This document shows positions 51,283-59,850 of a stretch of 64,000 nt of DNA, one piece after another (position 1 is the first letter of the stretch; each line of letters opens with the position of its first letter). The notes beneath the pieces are model-generated. The model was not told where the DNA came from. It was given only the letters and a program-made list of their open reading frames with translations, and did no database searches. Source of the DNA: UBA10649 sp963842725. GTDB taxonomy: Bacteria > Actinomycetota > Actinomycetes > S36-B12. A program made the translations under genes and the position numbers. Where the stretch lies: assembly GCA_963842725.1 (NCBI GenBank), contig CAWJHN010000004.1, positions 1,054,001 to 1,118,000 of the forward strand, given 5' to 3'.

Positions 51283-51284
51283 AC

Positions 51285-52344
51285 ATGGCACATCAGTGGC
51301 GCGGTCTGATCGAGGAGTATCGCGACCGGCTCCCGGTGACGGACGACACCCCCATCGTGAGCCTGCGGGAGGGCGGTACGCCGCTCGTCTACGCCTGCGT
51401 GCTCAGCGAGATGCTCGACTGCGAGGTCTGGCTCAAGTACGACGGCGCGAACCCCACGGGTTCGTTCAAGGACCGTGGCATGACGATGGCCATCTCCAAG
51501 GCGGCGGAGGCCGGGGCCAAGGCCGTCATCTGCGCCTCGACGGGCAACACGTCGGCCAGCGCGGCGGCGTACGCGACGAAGGCGGGAATGGTCAGCGGCG
51601 TGCTGGTGCCCGAGGGCAAGATCGCCATGGGCAAGCTGGCCCAGGCGATCGTCCACGGCGCGACCCTCCTCCAGGTCGACGGCAACTTCGACGACTGCCT
51701 GCGCGTCGCCCGCGAGCTCGCCGCCCAGTACCCCGTCGAGCTCGTCAACAGCGTGAACCCCTACCGCATCGAGGGCCAGAAGACGGCCAGCTTCGAGGTG
51801 GTCGACCAACTCGGGCGCGCACCCGACATCCATGCGCTGCCGGTGGGCAACGCCGGCAATATCACGGCGTACTGGAAGGGCTACGTGGAGTACGCGGACG
51901 GACGGCACGTCGTCGACAAGGCCGCGCATGTGGGGCTTTCAGGCGGCTGGCTCGGCACCTATCGTGCTGGGTCATCCGGTGGACCATCCCGAGACGATCG
52001 CCACGGCGATCCGCATCGGCAACCCGGCGTCGTGGGCGCTCGCCGAGGCCGCTCGTGACGAGTCCGGTGGCGTCATCGAGGCGGTCACCGACGACGAGAT
52101 CCTCGACGCCTATCGGCTGATCGCTGCCCGCGAGGGGCTGTTCTGCGAGCCGGCGAGCGCCGCCGGCGTCGCGGGGCTGATCAAGAAGCGCACGGCCGGC
52201 CAGCTCGATGCCGGCCAGGTGATCGTGTGCACGCTGACCGGCAACGGCCTGAAGGATCCGCAGTGGGCGCTCGAGAATGCCCAGTCCCCGGTCGTCATCC
52301 CGGTCGACGTCGCCGCGGCAGCCCGAGCCCTCGGCCTGGAGTAG
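51285..52344 (+). pseudogene. thrC: Threonine synthase, frameshifted by a 4-bp tandem duplication
   Basis: The first frame (to about 51900) encodes the PLP site GANPTGSFKDRGMTMA, the phosphate loop ASTGNTSASAAAYATK and GNAGNITAYWKGYVEYADG. It then loses homology and would stop at 52058. The next frame continues exactly where expected: TRPRMWGFQAAGSAPIVLGH to FCEPASAAGVAGLIKKRT and the end. At 51897-51904 the sequence is GACGGACG; deleting one GACG restores YADGTSSTRPRMWGF without a gap. As it stands, no full threonine synthase is made from this copy, unless the duplication is a sequencing error. Both flanking genes are intact. Confidence 0.92.
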
Positions 52345-52347
52345 GCG

Positions 52348-53271
52348 ATGCCGACCCTGCGCCGTGACGCCGTTCGCGTCGTCGTGCCCGCGAGCAGCGC
52401 GAACCTGGGACCAGGGTTCGACACCGCCGGTCTCGCGCTCGCGATCTACGACGAGCTGGTGGCGATGGTCACCGACGACGAGGGCGTGCTGATCGAGGTG
52501 GCCGGCGAGGGCGAGGGTTCGGTGCCCCTCGACGAGACCCACCTGGTCGTGCGCTCGATGGCCGCCGCGTTCACCTGGCTCGGGATCACGCCCACCGGAT
52601 TCATCCTTCGGTGTGTCAACGGGATTCCGCAGGGTCGCGGCCTCGGGTCGTCGGCCGCCGCCATCATCGGCGGCATCGTGCTGGCGCGAGCGCTGGTGTC
52701 GGACGGCCCCGAGCGGATGTCGGACAGCGACGTCCTTCAGCTGGCACTGCTCCAGGAGGGCCACCCGGACAACCTCTCGGCTGCCCTCCACGGCGGGTTC
52801 ACGGTGGCCTGGCTCGAGAGCGACGGGTTCGGCGACGCCATCCGGATGGACGTCCATCCCGACGTGCACCCGATCGTGCTGGTGCCGCCGCACGAGTGTG
52901 CCACCGTCAAGGCCCGGGCGATGCTGCCCGACACGGTGCCCTTCCAGGACGCCGCGACCAACGTGTCCCGCGCCGCGCTGCTCGTCCATGCCCTGACGGT
53001 CGACCCTCGTCGACTCCTGTCGGCGACGGAGGACCGGATGCATCAGCGGGCGAGGACGGCCGCGTTCCCGGACTCCGTCGCGCTGGTCGATCGTCTGCGT
53101 TCCATCGGCATCCCGGCCGTCATCTCGGGTGCCGGGCCAACCGTCCTGGCCTTCTCAGGGCAGGAGAACGACTCGGCCATAGCCGCGGTGACGCCGGCCG
53201 GGTGGCGCACTCAGCGCGTCGACGTCGCTGCCTCCGGAACGAGGGAAGTGCCCCTGCCCCCCGTTGTCTGA
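52348..53271 (+). CDS. thrB: Homoserine kinase
   Basis: A 307-residue GHMP kinase: VVVPASSANLGPGFDTAGLAL at the start, the ATP loop IPQGRGLGSSAAAIIGGIVLA, EGHPDNLSAALHGGFTV, and motif 3 IPAVISGAGPTVLAFS. It phosphorylates homoserine, the step before threonine synthase. Three bases separate it from thrC. Confidence 0.96.
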   Translation: MPTLRRDAVRVVVPASSANLGPGFDTAGLALAIYDELVAMVTDDEGVLIEVAGEGEGSVPLDETHLVVRSMAAAFTWLGITPTGFILRCVNGIPQGRGLGSSAAAIIGGIVLARALVSDGPERMSDSDVLQLALLQEGHPDNLSAALHGGFTVAWLESDGFGDAIRMDVHPDVHPIVLVPPHECATVKARAMLPDTVPFQDAATNVSRAALLVHALTVDPRRLLSATEDRMHQRARTAAFPDSVALVDRLRSIGIPAVISGAGPTVLAFSGQENDSAIAAVTPAGWRTQRVDVAASGTREVPLPPVV

Positions 53272-53473
53272 CGCCAGGGGTGTTATGCTCATGCCGCTCC
53301 AGAACTTACGGCGACTCGCCGAATCTCCACCTCGAAGAAGACCGTTCTCGTAGTGGAGCACCACCCGAGCGCCCTGGACGCATCCACCCGATCTGGCGGT
53401 CCGCCGCGACGATCGCCGTGGATTGACGTTGCCCCCGATCTCGGGGGACACCACTTCACCAAAGGATGTCTTC

Positions 53474-55327
53474 GTGACAGATACCTCAGCACCCACCGCC
53501 GCCGGTTCCACCCGAGGTGGCGGCCTGTCGGCCATGCTCCTCCCCGAGCTCAAGCAGCTCGCCCAGCAGATGGGCATCACCGGCGCCAGCGGAATGCGGA
53601 AGGGCGACCTCGTCGCAGCCATCGGCGAGCGGCAGAAGGGTGCGCCCGCGCAGGCACCGGCCGGCACCGAGCGCACCCGCCGGACCGCCCGTCGTGAGCA
53701 GGCCGGCACCGAGGCCCGCGACGCCTCCGGGACCACGGAGGCGCCGACGACGGCCGTCGACCGGAACGAACCGCGCGGCGGCACCGACGCCTCAGCGCCC
53801 GCCGACCAGTCGACGTCTCCGGATCGGCAGAACCGTGGCGACCGGCAGAACCGTGGCGACCGCCAGGACGGCGGGGACCGCCAGGACGGCGGGGGTGGCC
53901 AGAACCGTGGCGACCGCCAGGACGGCGGGGGTGGCCAGAACCGTGGCGACCGCCAGGACGGCGGGGGCGGCCAGAACCGTGGCGACCGGCAGAACCGTGG
54001 CGACCGCCAGGACGGCGGGGACCGCCAGAACCGTGGCGACCGCCCCGGTCGGGACGACCGCGGCGAGGGATCCGACGGCAGTCGCCGACGCCGTGGACGC
54101 GACCGCGACCGCTTCCGGGATCGTCGCGATCGGGGACCCGTCGGCTACAACGAGGCCGAGCCGCAGATCAGCCCCGACGACGTGCTGGTGCCGGTCGCCG
54201 GCATTCTCGACGTGCTCGAGAACTACGCATTCGTGCGCACCAGCGGCTACCTGCCGGGCTCGAACGACGTGTACGTCTCCCTGTCCATGGTGCGCAAGCA
54301 CGGCCTGCGCAAGGGCGATGCCGTCACCGGAGCCATCCGGCAGCCGGCCGAGGGCGAGCGCAAGGAGAAGTTCAACCCGCTCGTGCGCATCGACACCGTG
54401 AACGGCGGTGACCTGGAGTCGGCGAAGAACCGTCCCGAGTTCTCGAAGCTGACACCCCTGTATCCCCAGGACCGGCTGCGACTGGAGACGACGCCGGGCA
54501 ATCTGACCACGCGCGTGATCGACCTGGTGGCCCCGATCGGCAAGGGCCAGCGCGGACTCATCGTGTCGCCGCCCAAGGCCGGCAAGACGATGGTGCTGCA
54601 GTCGATCGCGAACGCGATCGTCACGAACAACCCCGAAGTCCACCTCATGGTCGTGCTCGTCGACGAGCGGCCCGAGGAGGTCACCGACATGCAGCGCTCG
54701 GTGAAGGGCGAGGTCATCGCGTCGACGTTCGATCGGCCGGCGGAGGACCACACCATCATCGCCGAGCTGTCGATCGAGCGGGCCAAGCGGCTCGTCGAGC
54801 TCGGGCACGACGTGGTCGTGCTGCTCGACTCGATGACCCGGCTCGGTCGCGCCTACAACCTCGCGGCGCCGGCCTCGGGACGCATCCTGTCCGGTGGCGT
54901 GGACTCGACCGCCCTGTATCCGCCCAAGCGCTTCTTCGGCGCCGCGCGGAACATCGAGTTCGGCGGCTCGCTCACGATCCTCGCCACCGCGCTGGTCGAG
55001 ACCGGATCGCGGATGGACGAGGTGATCTTCGAGGAGTTCAAGGGCACCGGCAACATGGAGCTCAAGCTTGATCGACGCCTCGCGGACAAGCGGGTCTTCC
55101 CGGCCGTCGACGTCGACGCGTCCGGCACCCGCAAGGAGGAGCTGCTGATGACGGGGGAGGAGCTCAAGATCGTCTGGAAGCTGCGTCGCGTGCTTCACGC
55201 CCTCGACCAGCAGCAGGCGATCGAGCTGCTGCTGACCAAGCTGCGCGACACCCAGAGCAACTACGAGTTCCTGCTCCAGGTCCAGAAGACGACGCCGTCG
55301 GCGAACGGCTCGCACGACGACGACTAG
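53474..55327 (+). CDS. rho: Transcription termination factor Rho with RGD-repeat insertion
   Basis: A 617-residue Rho. N-terminal helix bundle (LLPELKQLAQQMGITGAS), then a ~170-residue disordered, Arg/Gly/Asp-rich insertion, then the RNA-binding cold-shock-like domain (SGYLPGSNDVYVSLSMVRKH), the helicase Walker A (IVSPPKAGKTMVLQSIAN), Walker B (DVVVLLDSMTRLGRAYN) and the Q-loop/R-loop region. Micrococcus-type Rho with such an insertion terminates even on structured GC-rich RNA. The GTG at 53474 is preferred: AAAGGA lies seven bases upstream and the protein then starts TDTSAPTAAG. A 200-nt leader precedes it. Confidence 0.95.
   Translation: MTDTSAPTAAGSTRGGGLSAMLLPELKQLAQQMGITGASGMRKGDLVAAIGERQKGAPAQAPAGTERTRRTARREQAGTEARDASGTTEAPTTAVDRNEPRGGTDASAPADQSTSPDRQNRGDRQNRGDRQDGGDRQDGGGGQNRGDRQDGGGGQNRGDRQDGGGGQNRGDRQNRGDRQDGGDRQNRGDRPGRDDRGEGSDGSRRRRGRDRDRFRDRRDRGPVGYNEAEPQISPDDVLVPVAGILDVLENYAFVRTSGYLPGSNDVYVSLSMVRKHGLRKGDAVTGAIRQPAEGERKEKFNPLVRIDTVNGGDLESAKNRPEFSKLTPLYPQDRLRLETTPGNLTTRVIDLVAPIGKGQRGLIVSPPKAGKTMVLQSIANAIVTNNPEVHLMVVLVDERPEEVTDMQRSVKGEVIASTFDRPAEDHTIIAELSIERAKRLVELGHDVVVLLDSMTRLGRAYNLAAPASGRILSGGVDSTALYPPKRFFGAARNIEFGGSLTILATALVETGSRMDEVIFEEFKGTGNMELKLDRRLADKRVFPAVDVDASGTRKEELLMTGEELKIVWKLRRVLHALDQQQAIELLLTKLRDTQSNYEFLLQVQKTTPSANGSHDDD
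53828..54043 (+). repeat. 12 x 18-bp in-frame minisatellite in rho
   Basis: Twelve head-to-tail units of exactly 18 bp encode hexapeptides of two kinds, QNRGDR (7 copies) and QDGGDR/QDGGGG (5 copies), in mixed order. Since the unit is a multiple of three, copy-number changes keep the frame. Confidence 0.95.
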
Positions 55328-55459
55328 CGGGTGCGCCCTCCCTCGGGCGACTGGGGGAGACGATTTCGCCCCCGGAGCGCCCGGGTGGCATACTTGTCGG
55401 GTTCCGGTTCACGATCCCCAGCTAGGGCGTGGTCGACCCGGAACCATAGAGGAGAGACG

Positions 55460-55675
55460 ATGAAGGCCGACATCCACCCCAAGTACGTGGAGACCACAGT
55501 CACGTGCACGTGCGGGAGCACGTTCACCACCCGGAGCACCGCGAAGAACGGCGTCATCCACGCCGACGTCTGCTCGCAGTGCCACCCGTTCTACACCGGC
55601 AAGCAGAAGATCCTGGACACCGGTGGCCGCGTGGCGAAGTTCGAGAGCCGCTACGGCAAGACCACCAGCAAGTAG
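55460..55675 (+). CDS. rpmE: Ribosomal protein bL31
   Basis: A 71-residue zinc-type L31: the cysteines in VTCTCGSTF and VCSQCHPFYTGKQKILD can bind zinc, distinguishing it from the zinc-free paralogue made in zinc starvation. GGAGAG precedes the ATG. No Zur site was identified. Confidence 0.97.
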   Translation: MKADIHPKYVETTVTCTCGSTFTTRSTAKNGVIHADVCSQCHPFYTGKQKILDTGGRVAKFESRYGKTTSK

Positions 55676-55683
55676 CTCCGCCG

Positions 55684-55760
55684 CCCGGGCGCCGGCCCGG
55701 GGTCGGCCGCGTGTCTCCCCCGTCGCGCGGTCGGCCCCCGACCGGCGCCCGGGTCTTTGT
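55684..55760 (+). terminator. Terminator of rpmE
   Basis: CCCGGGCGCCGG (55684-55695) pairs perfectly with CCGGCGCCCGGG (55742-55753) and is followed by TCTTTGT. The enclosed sequence can pair further (GTCGG/CCGAC), giving one long stem. Confidence 0.75.
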
Positions 55761-55793
55761 CACACGTGATCCATGAGTTCCGGGAGTTGCGAG

Positions 55794-56870
55794 ATGTTCG
55801 AGTCCTGCGTCGAGCTCGTCGACGAGTACGACGACGTCGAGCAGCAGCTTGCCAATCCCGACGTCCACGGCGATCAGGCCGCAGCCCGACAGCTCGGTCG
55901 CAGGTACGCGCAGCTCCGGCCCGTCGTCGCCGCCTACCGCGAGTGGCTGGCGGCGAGTGAGGACCTCGAGGCGGCCCGTGAGTTCGTCGCGGTCGATCCG
56001 TCCTTCGCCGACGAGGTCCTGTCGCTGGAGTCGCGCACCGAGCAGGCGGCGGAGCGGCTCACGACCCTGCTCCTGCCCCGCGATCCGATGGACGACAAGG
56101 ACGTCATCGTCGAGGTCAAGGCGGGGGAGGGCGGCGAGGAGTCCGCGCTGTTCGCCGGGGATCTCGCCCGCATGTACATGCGGTACGCCGAGCGTCGAGG
56201 CTGGGTCACGGAGATCCTCGAGGCGGTTGAGTCCGACCTCGGCGGCTACAAGGACATCGCGATCGCCGTCAAGGCCAGGGGTGTGCCCGAGCCGGGTGAC
56301 GCCCCGTTCGCGCGCCTGAAGTTCGAGGGAGGCGTGCACCGCGTACAGCGCGTGCCGGTGACCGAGTCGCAGGGGCGGATCCACACGTCCGCCGCCGGCG
56401 TGCTCGTCCTTCCCGAGGCCGAGGAGGTCGACGTCGTGATCGACCCCAGCGATCTGCGGATCGACGTCTACCGCTCCTCCGGACCTGGCGGCCAGAGCGT
56501 CAACACGACCGACTCGGCGGTACGGATCACGCACGTGCCGACGGGCGTGGTCGTCTCGTGCCAGAACGAGAAGAGCCAGCTGCAGAACAAGGAGTCGGCG
56601 ATGCGCATCCTGCGCGCCCGCCTGCTTGCGGTGGCCGAGGAGCAGGCGGCCAAGGACGCGTCGGACGCCCGCCGGTCGCAGGTCCGCACCGTCGATCGAA
56701 GCGAGCGGATCCGCACCTACAACTTCCCCGAGAACCGCCTCAGCGACCACCGGGTGGGGTTCAAGTCGCACAACCTCGACCAGGTGCTCGACGGGGACCT
56801 CGACGCCGTTATCGAGGCCTGCGTTGCGGCCGACCAGGAGAGCCGGCTCAGCGAAGTCGGCACGCACTGA
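55794..56870 (+). CDS. prfA: Peptide chain release factor 1
   Basis: A 358-residue RF1 recognising UAA and UAG: stop-codon motif PVT in RVQRVPVTESQGRIHTSAA, and the GGQ loop RSSGPGGQSVNTTDSAV that triggers peptide release. The ATG at 55794 gives the family start MFESCVELVDEYDD and follows GGGAG by seven bases; an ATG seven codons upstream is possible but not conserved. The next gene encodes the enzyme that methylates the GGQ glutamine. Confidence 0.96.
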   Translation: MFESCVELVDEYDDVEQQLANPDVHGDQAAARQLGRRYAQLRPVVAAYREWLAASEDLEAAREFVAVDPSFADEVLSLESRTEQAAERLTTLLLPRDPMDDKDVIVEVKAGEGGEESALFAGDLARMYMRYAERRGWVTEILEAVESDLGGYKDIAIAVKARGVPEPGDAPFARLKFEGGVHRVQRVPVTESQGRIHTSAAGVLVLPEAEEVDVVIDPSDLRIDVYRSSGPGGQSVNTTDSAVRITHVPTGVVVSCQNEKSQLQNKESAMRILRARLLAVAEEQAAKDASDARRSQVRTVDRSERIRTYNFPENRLSDHRVGFKSHNLDQVLDGDLDAVIEACVAADQESRLSEVGTH

Positions 56871-57859
56871 TGTCGTGGACCGAGGACCACACGATCGGTG
56901 GACGCGTCACGGTCCGCGACGTCCTGTTCGACGCCGAGCACCGCCTGTCCGCCGTGGGGATCCCGTCGCCGAGCGTGGACGCCGCCGAGATCGTGGCCTA
57001 CGCACTGGGACGACCACGCAACCGACTCTTCCTGCAGGACGCGGTCACCGACGATCAGAAGGTCCGCATCGAGCAGTTGCTGACCAAGCGACTCTCCCGC
57101 GTCCCGCTCCAGCACCTGCTCGGGAGCACCGGATTCCGGCGCATCGAGATCAAGGTCGGCCCCGGGGTGTTCATCCCCCGGCCCGAGACGGAGCTCGTCA
57201 CCGAGGCCGGCATCCGCGAACTGGTCGACCGTCCCGCAGGGGGGCGGATCGGCGTCGACCTGTGCTCTGGGAGCGGTGCCATCGCCATCTCGCTGGGCAT
57301 GGAGGCCCCGGGCAGTCGCGTCTACGGGGTGGAGATGAGCGACGAGGCGATCGAGTGGACGCGCCGCAACGCGGACGCATACGAGGACCAGCTCGCCGCG
57401 CGCGGTTCGCGTGTCGAGGTCGTGCATGACGACGCGACCCAGGTCGCGAATCCGGGGCACGCCCTCGCACGGCTCGCCGGGCAGGTGGCCGTCGTCGTCA
57501 CCAACCCGCCCTACGTGCCCGACATGATGATCCCTCGCGAGCCGGAGGTGCGGGACCACGAGCCGCGCATGGCGCTGTACGGGGGCGACGACGGTCTCGA
57601 CGTGGTGCGTGGCGTCCTGCGCACGGCGGCCATCCTGCTGCGGCCCGGCGGCCTGCTCGTCGTCGAGCACGCCGACGTGCAGGGCAACGCGGCGGGAGCC
57701 GCGGGCGTGCCGGGCCTCGCCGCGGCAATGGTCGTCGACACCGACCTGTCGACGATGGTCAACCTGCCCGTCGGCCGGCCCGTCTTCACCGGCATCGCCG
57801 ACCGCATCGATCTCAACGGACTGCCGCGGTTCACGCTGGCCCGAAGGGTGGAGGGGTAG
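56870..57859 (+). CDS. prmC: Release factor glutamine methyltransferase
   Basis: A 329-residue SAM-dependent N5-glutamine methyltransferase: N-terminal helical RF-binding domain, then PGVFIPRPETELVTEA, SAM loop IGVDLCSGSGAIAISLG and the catalytic VVTNPPYVPDMM. It modifies the GGQ motif of RF1 and RF2. Its ATG overlaps the prfA stop (TGATG), so enzyme and substrate are translated together. Confidence 0.95.
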   Translation: MSWTEDHTIGGRVTVRDVLFDAEHRLSAVGIPSPSVDAAEIVAYALGRPRNRLFLQDAVTDDQKVRIEQLLTKRLSRVPLQHLLGSTGFRRIEIKVGPGVFIPRPETELVTEAGIRELVDRPAGGRIGVDLCSGSGAIAISLGMEAPGSRVYGVEMSDEAIEWTRRNADAYEDQLAARGSRVEVVHDDATQVANPGHALARLAGQVAVVVTNPPYVPDMMIPREPEVRDHEPRMALYGGDDGLDVVRGVLRTAAILLRPGGLLVVEHADVQGNAAGAAGVPGLAAAMVVDTDLSTMVNLPVGRPVFTGIADRIDLNGLPRFTLARRVEG

Positions 57860-57867
57860 GCCCCGCA

Positions 57868-58521
57868 ATGGCCCTGCGGATCGCCTGCGGCGACGGGCAG
57901 AACCGGGACCGGTCGGTCTCCGCGGCGCTTGCGGCAGTCAAGCGCGGAGACCTGGTGCTCATCCCCACCGAGAATGTCTATGCGCTTGCCACGGACGCCT
58001 TTTCGCTGCGGGGGCTGGCTCGTCTGCGGGATGCCAAGGGGTACGACCGCGACGTTCCCCTTCCCGTGATGGTCGGCTCCCGGTCGACGGTCACGGGCAT
58101 TGCAGCGAAGGTGTCCGACGAGGCGCGCGCCCTGATGGAGGCGTTCTGGCCCGGACCGCTGACGCTGCTCCTCACCCCGCAGCCGACGCTCGCCTGGGAC
58201 CTGCCCGCCGACCAACCACTGGCCGTGCGCATGCCGTTGCACCCGGTGGCGCTCGCGCTGCTCGCTGCATCCGGTCCCCTTGTCGTGACGGCGGCCAACC
58301 AGCGTGGGCTGCCGGCGCCGAGCCACGTCGATGACGCGCTCGAGCAGCTGGGCGAAGTGGTTGCCCTGGCGCTGGATGCGGGGCCGCTCGGTGATCGCGA
58401 TGCACGCGCGAGCACGGTCGTCGATGCCACGATGCAGCCCCCCGTCGTCGTCCGATCGGGCGCGATCGACCTCGACGCACTGAGGCGGGTGTGCCGTGAT
58501 GTCATCGAGGCTGGGCCGTAG
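57868..58521 (+). CDS. L-threonylcarbamoyladenylate synthase (Sua5/YrdC/YwlC)
   Basis: A 217-residue YrdC-domain protein: VKRGDLVLIPTENVYALATD, RDAKGYDRDVPLPVMVG, FWPGPLTLLLTPQ, VRMPLHPVALALL and VVTAANQRGLPAPSHVDDAL. It makes the threonylcarbamoyl-AMP used to form t6A37 in tRNAs that read ANN codons. In the usual motif PTET-Y-GL the glycine-leucine is AL here. It has no C-terminal Sua5 domain. Eight bases separate it from prmC. Confidence 0.92.
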   Translation: MALRIACGDGQNRDRSVSAALAAVKRGDLVLIPTENVYALATDAFSLRGLARLRDAKGYDRDVPLPVMVGSRSTVTGIAAKVSDEARALMEAFWPGPLTLLLTPQPTLAWDLPADQPLAVRMPLHPVALALLAASGPLVVTAANQRGLPAPSHVDDALEQLGEVVALALDAGPLGDRDARASTVVDATMQPPVVVRSGAIDLDALRRVCRDVIEAGP

Positions 58522-58570
58522 ATCACGCGTAGAGTGTCGACACAGTCGAGCAGCACGTCGAGGGAGATGA

Positions 58571-59839
58571 ATGAACAGCACGCCGTTCTGGGGGCCGGAC
58601 TTCGACGCGCTGACTGCGGAGGACCCCGAGATCGCCTCGATCGTGCTCGACGAGCTCGATCGCCTCCGCAGTGGTCTTCAACTGATCGCCAGCGAGAACT
58701 TCACGTCTCCCGCGGTGCTCGCGGCGCTCGGATCGACCCTCAGCAACAAGTACGCAGAGGGGTATCCGGGACGGCGCTACTACGGCGGCTGCGCCGAGGT
58801 CGACAAGGCGGAGATCATCGGCATCGAGCGTGCGAAGGCCCTCTTCGGCGCCGACCACGCCAACCTCCAACCGCACAGCGGTGCCAGCGCCAACATCGCC
58901 GCATACGGGGCATTCGTGATGCCGGGCGAGACCGTCATGGCGATGAGCCTGCCGCACGGCGGCCACCTGACGCACGGGTCGAAGGTGAACTTCTCGGGCA
59001 AGTGGTTCGACATCGTGTCGTATGGGGTGCGGCCCGACACTGAGCTGATCGACTACGACGAGGTCCGCGCCCTCGCGCACCAGCATCGGCCGAAGATGAT
59101 CATCACCGGTGCGACCGCCTACTCCCGTCTCATCGACTTCTCCGCCTTCCGCGAGATCGCCGACGAGGTCGGCGCCATCCTCATGGTCGATGCGGCGCAC
59201 TTCATCGGCCTGGTAGCCGGCAAGGCGATCCCCAGCCCGGTGCCCTATGCCGACGTGGTCACCTTCACCACGCACAAGGTGCTGCGGGGCCCTCGCGGCG
59301 GCATGATGCTGTGCCGGGCGGAGCATGCCGCCGCCATCGACAAGGCGGTCTTCCCGATGATGCAGGGCGGCCCGCTGATGCACGCGGTAGCGGCGAAGGC
59401 AGTGGCGCTGAAGGAGGCGTCGACGCCGGAGTACCAGGCCTACGCGGCGCAGGTCATCCGCAACGCCCAGGCGCTGTCCTCGGGACTTGCCGACGAGGGA
59501 ATGCGGCCGGTCAGCGGCGGCACCGACACGCACCTGGCGCTGATCGACATCCAGGACCTTGGCGTCACCGGCGACGTCGCCGAGGCGCGCTGCGACCTCG
59601 CGCGGATCACGCTCAACAAGAATGCGATCCCCTACGACCCGCAGCCTCCGTCGAAGGGATCGGGGATCCGGGTCGGGACGCCCGCCGTCACCACGCAGGG
59701 CATGACGGAGACGGACATGACGCAGATCGCCGGCTTCATCGGACGGGCCATCAGGGACGAGCGGGGCGCGCAGTCCGCGGCGATAGCGGCGGACGTGCTG
59801 GACCTGGTCACCAAGCACCCGGCCTATCCCAGGGGCTGA
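58571..59839 (+). CDS. glyA: Serine hydroxymethyltransferase
   Basis: A 422-residue PLP enzyme interconverting serine and glycine with tetrahydrofolate. Markers: LQLIASENFTSPAVL, NKYAEGYPGRRYYGGC, VDAAHFIGLVAG and the PLP lysine in TFTTHKVLRGPRGG. AGGGAGATGA is the ribosome site. It has a possible own promoter (TAGAGT at 58531). Its place between sua5 and wecA differs from mycobacteria, where the two are adjacent. Confidence 0.96.
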   Translation: MNSTPFWGPDFDALTAEDPEIASIVLDELDRLRSGLQLIASENFTSPAVLAALGSTLSNKYAEGYPGRRYYGGCAEVDKAEIIGIERAKALFGADHANLQPHSGASANIAAYGAFVMPGETVMAMSLPHGGHLTHGSKVNFSGKWFDIVSYGVRPDTELIDYDEVRALAHQHRPKMIITGATAYSRLIDFSAFREIADEVGAILMVDAAHFIGLVAGKAIPSPVPYADVVTFTTHKVLRGPRGGMMLCRAEHAAAIDKAVFPMMQGGPLMHAVAAKAVALKEASTPEYQAYAAQVIRNAQALSSGLADEGMRPVSGGTDTHLALIDIQDLGVTGDVAEARCDLARITLNKNAIPYDPQPPSKGSGIRVGTPAVTTQGMTETDMTQIAGFIGRAIRDERGAQSAAIAADVLDLVTKHPAYPRG

Positions 59840-59850
59840 CGAGTCCTGCC

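Noticed and set aside
53828..54043. Regular repeats in rho considered as a CRISPR array
   Set aside because: The units are contiguous 18-mers without spacers and lie in frame within a conserved gene.
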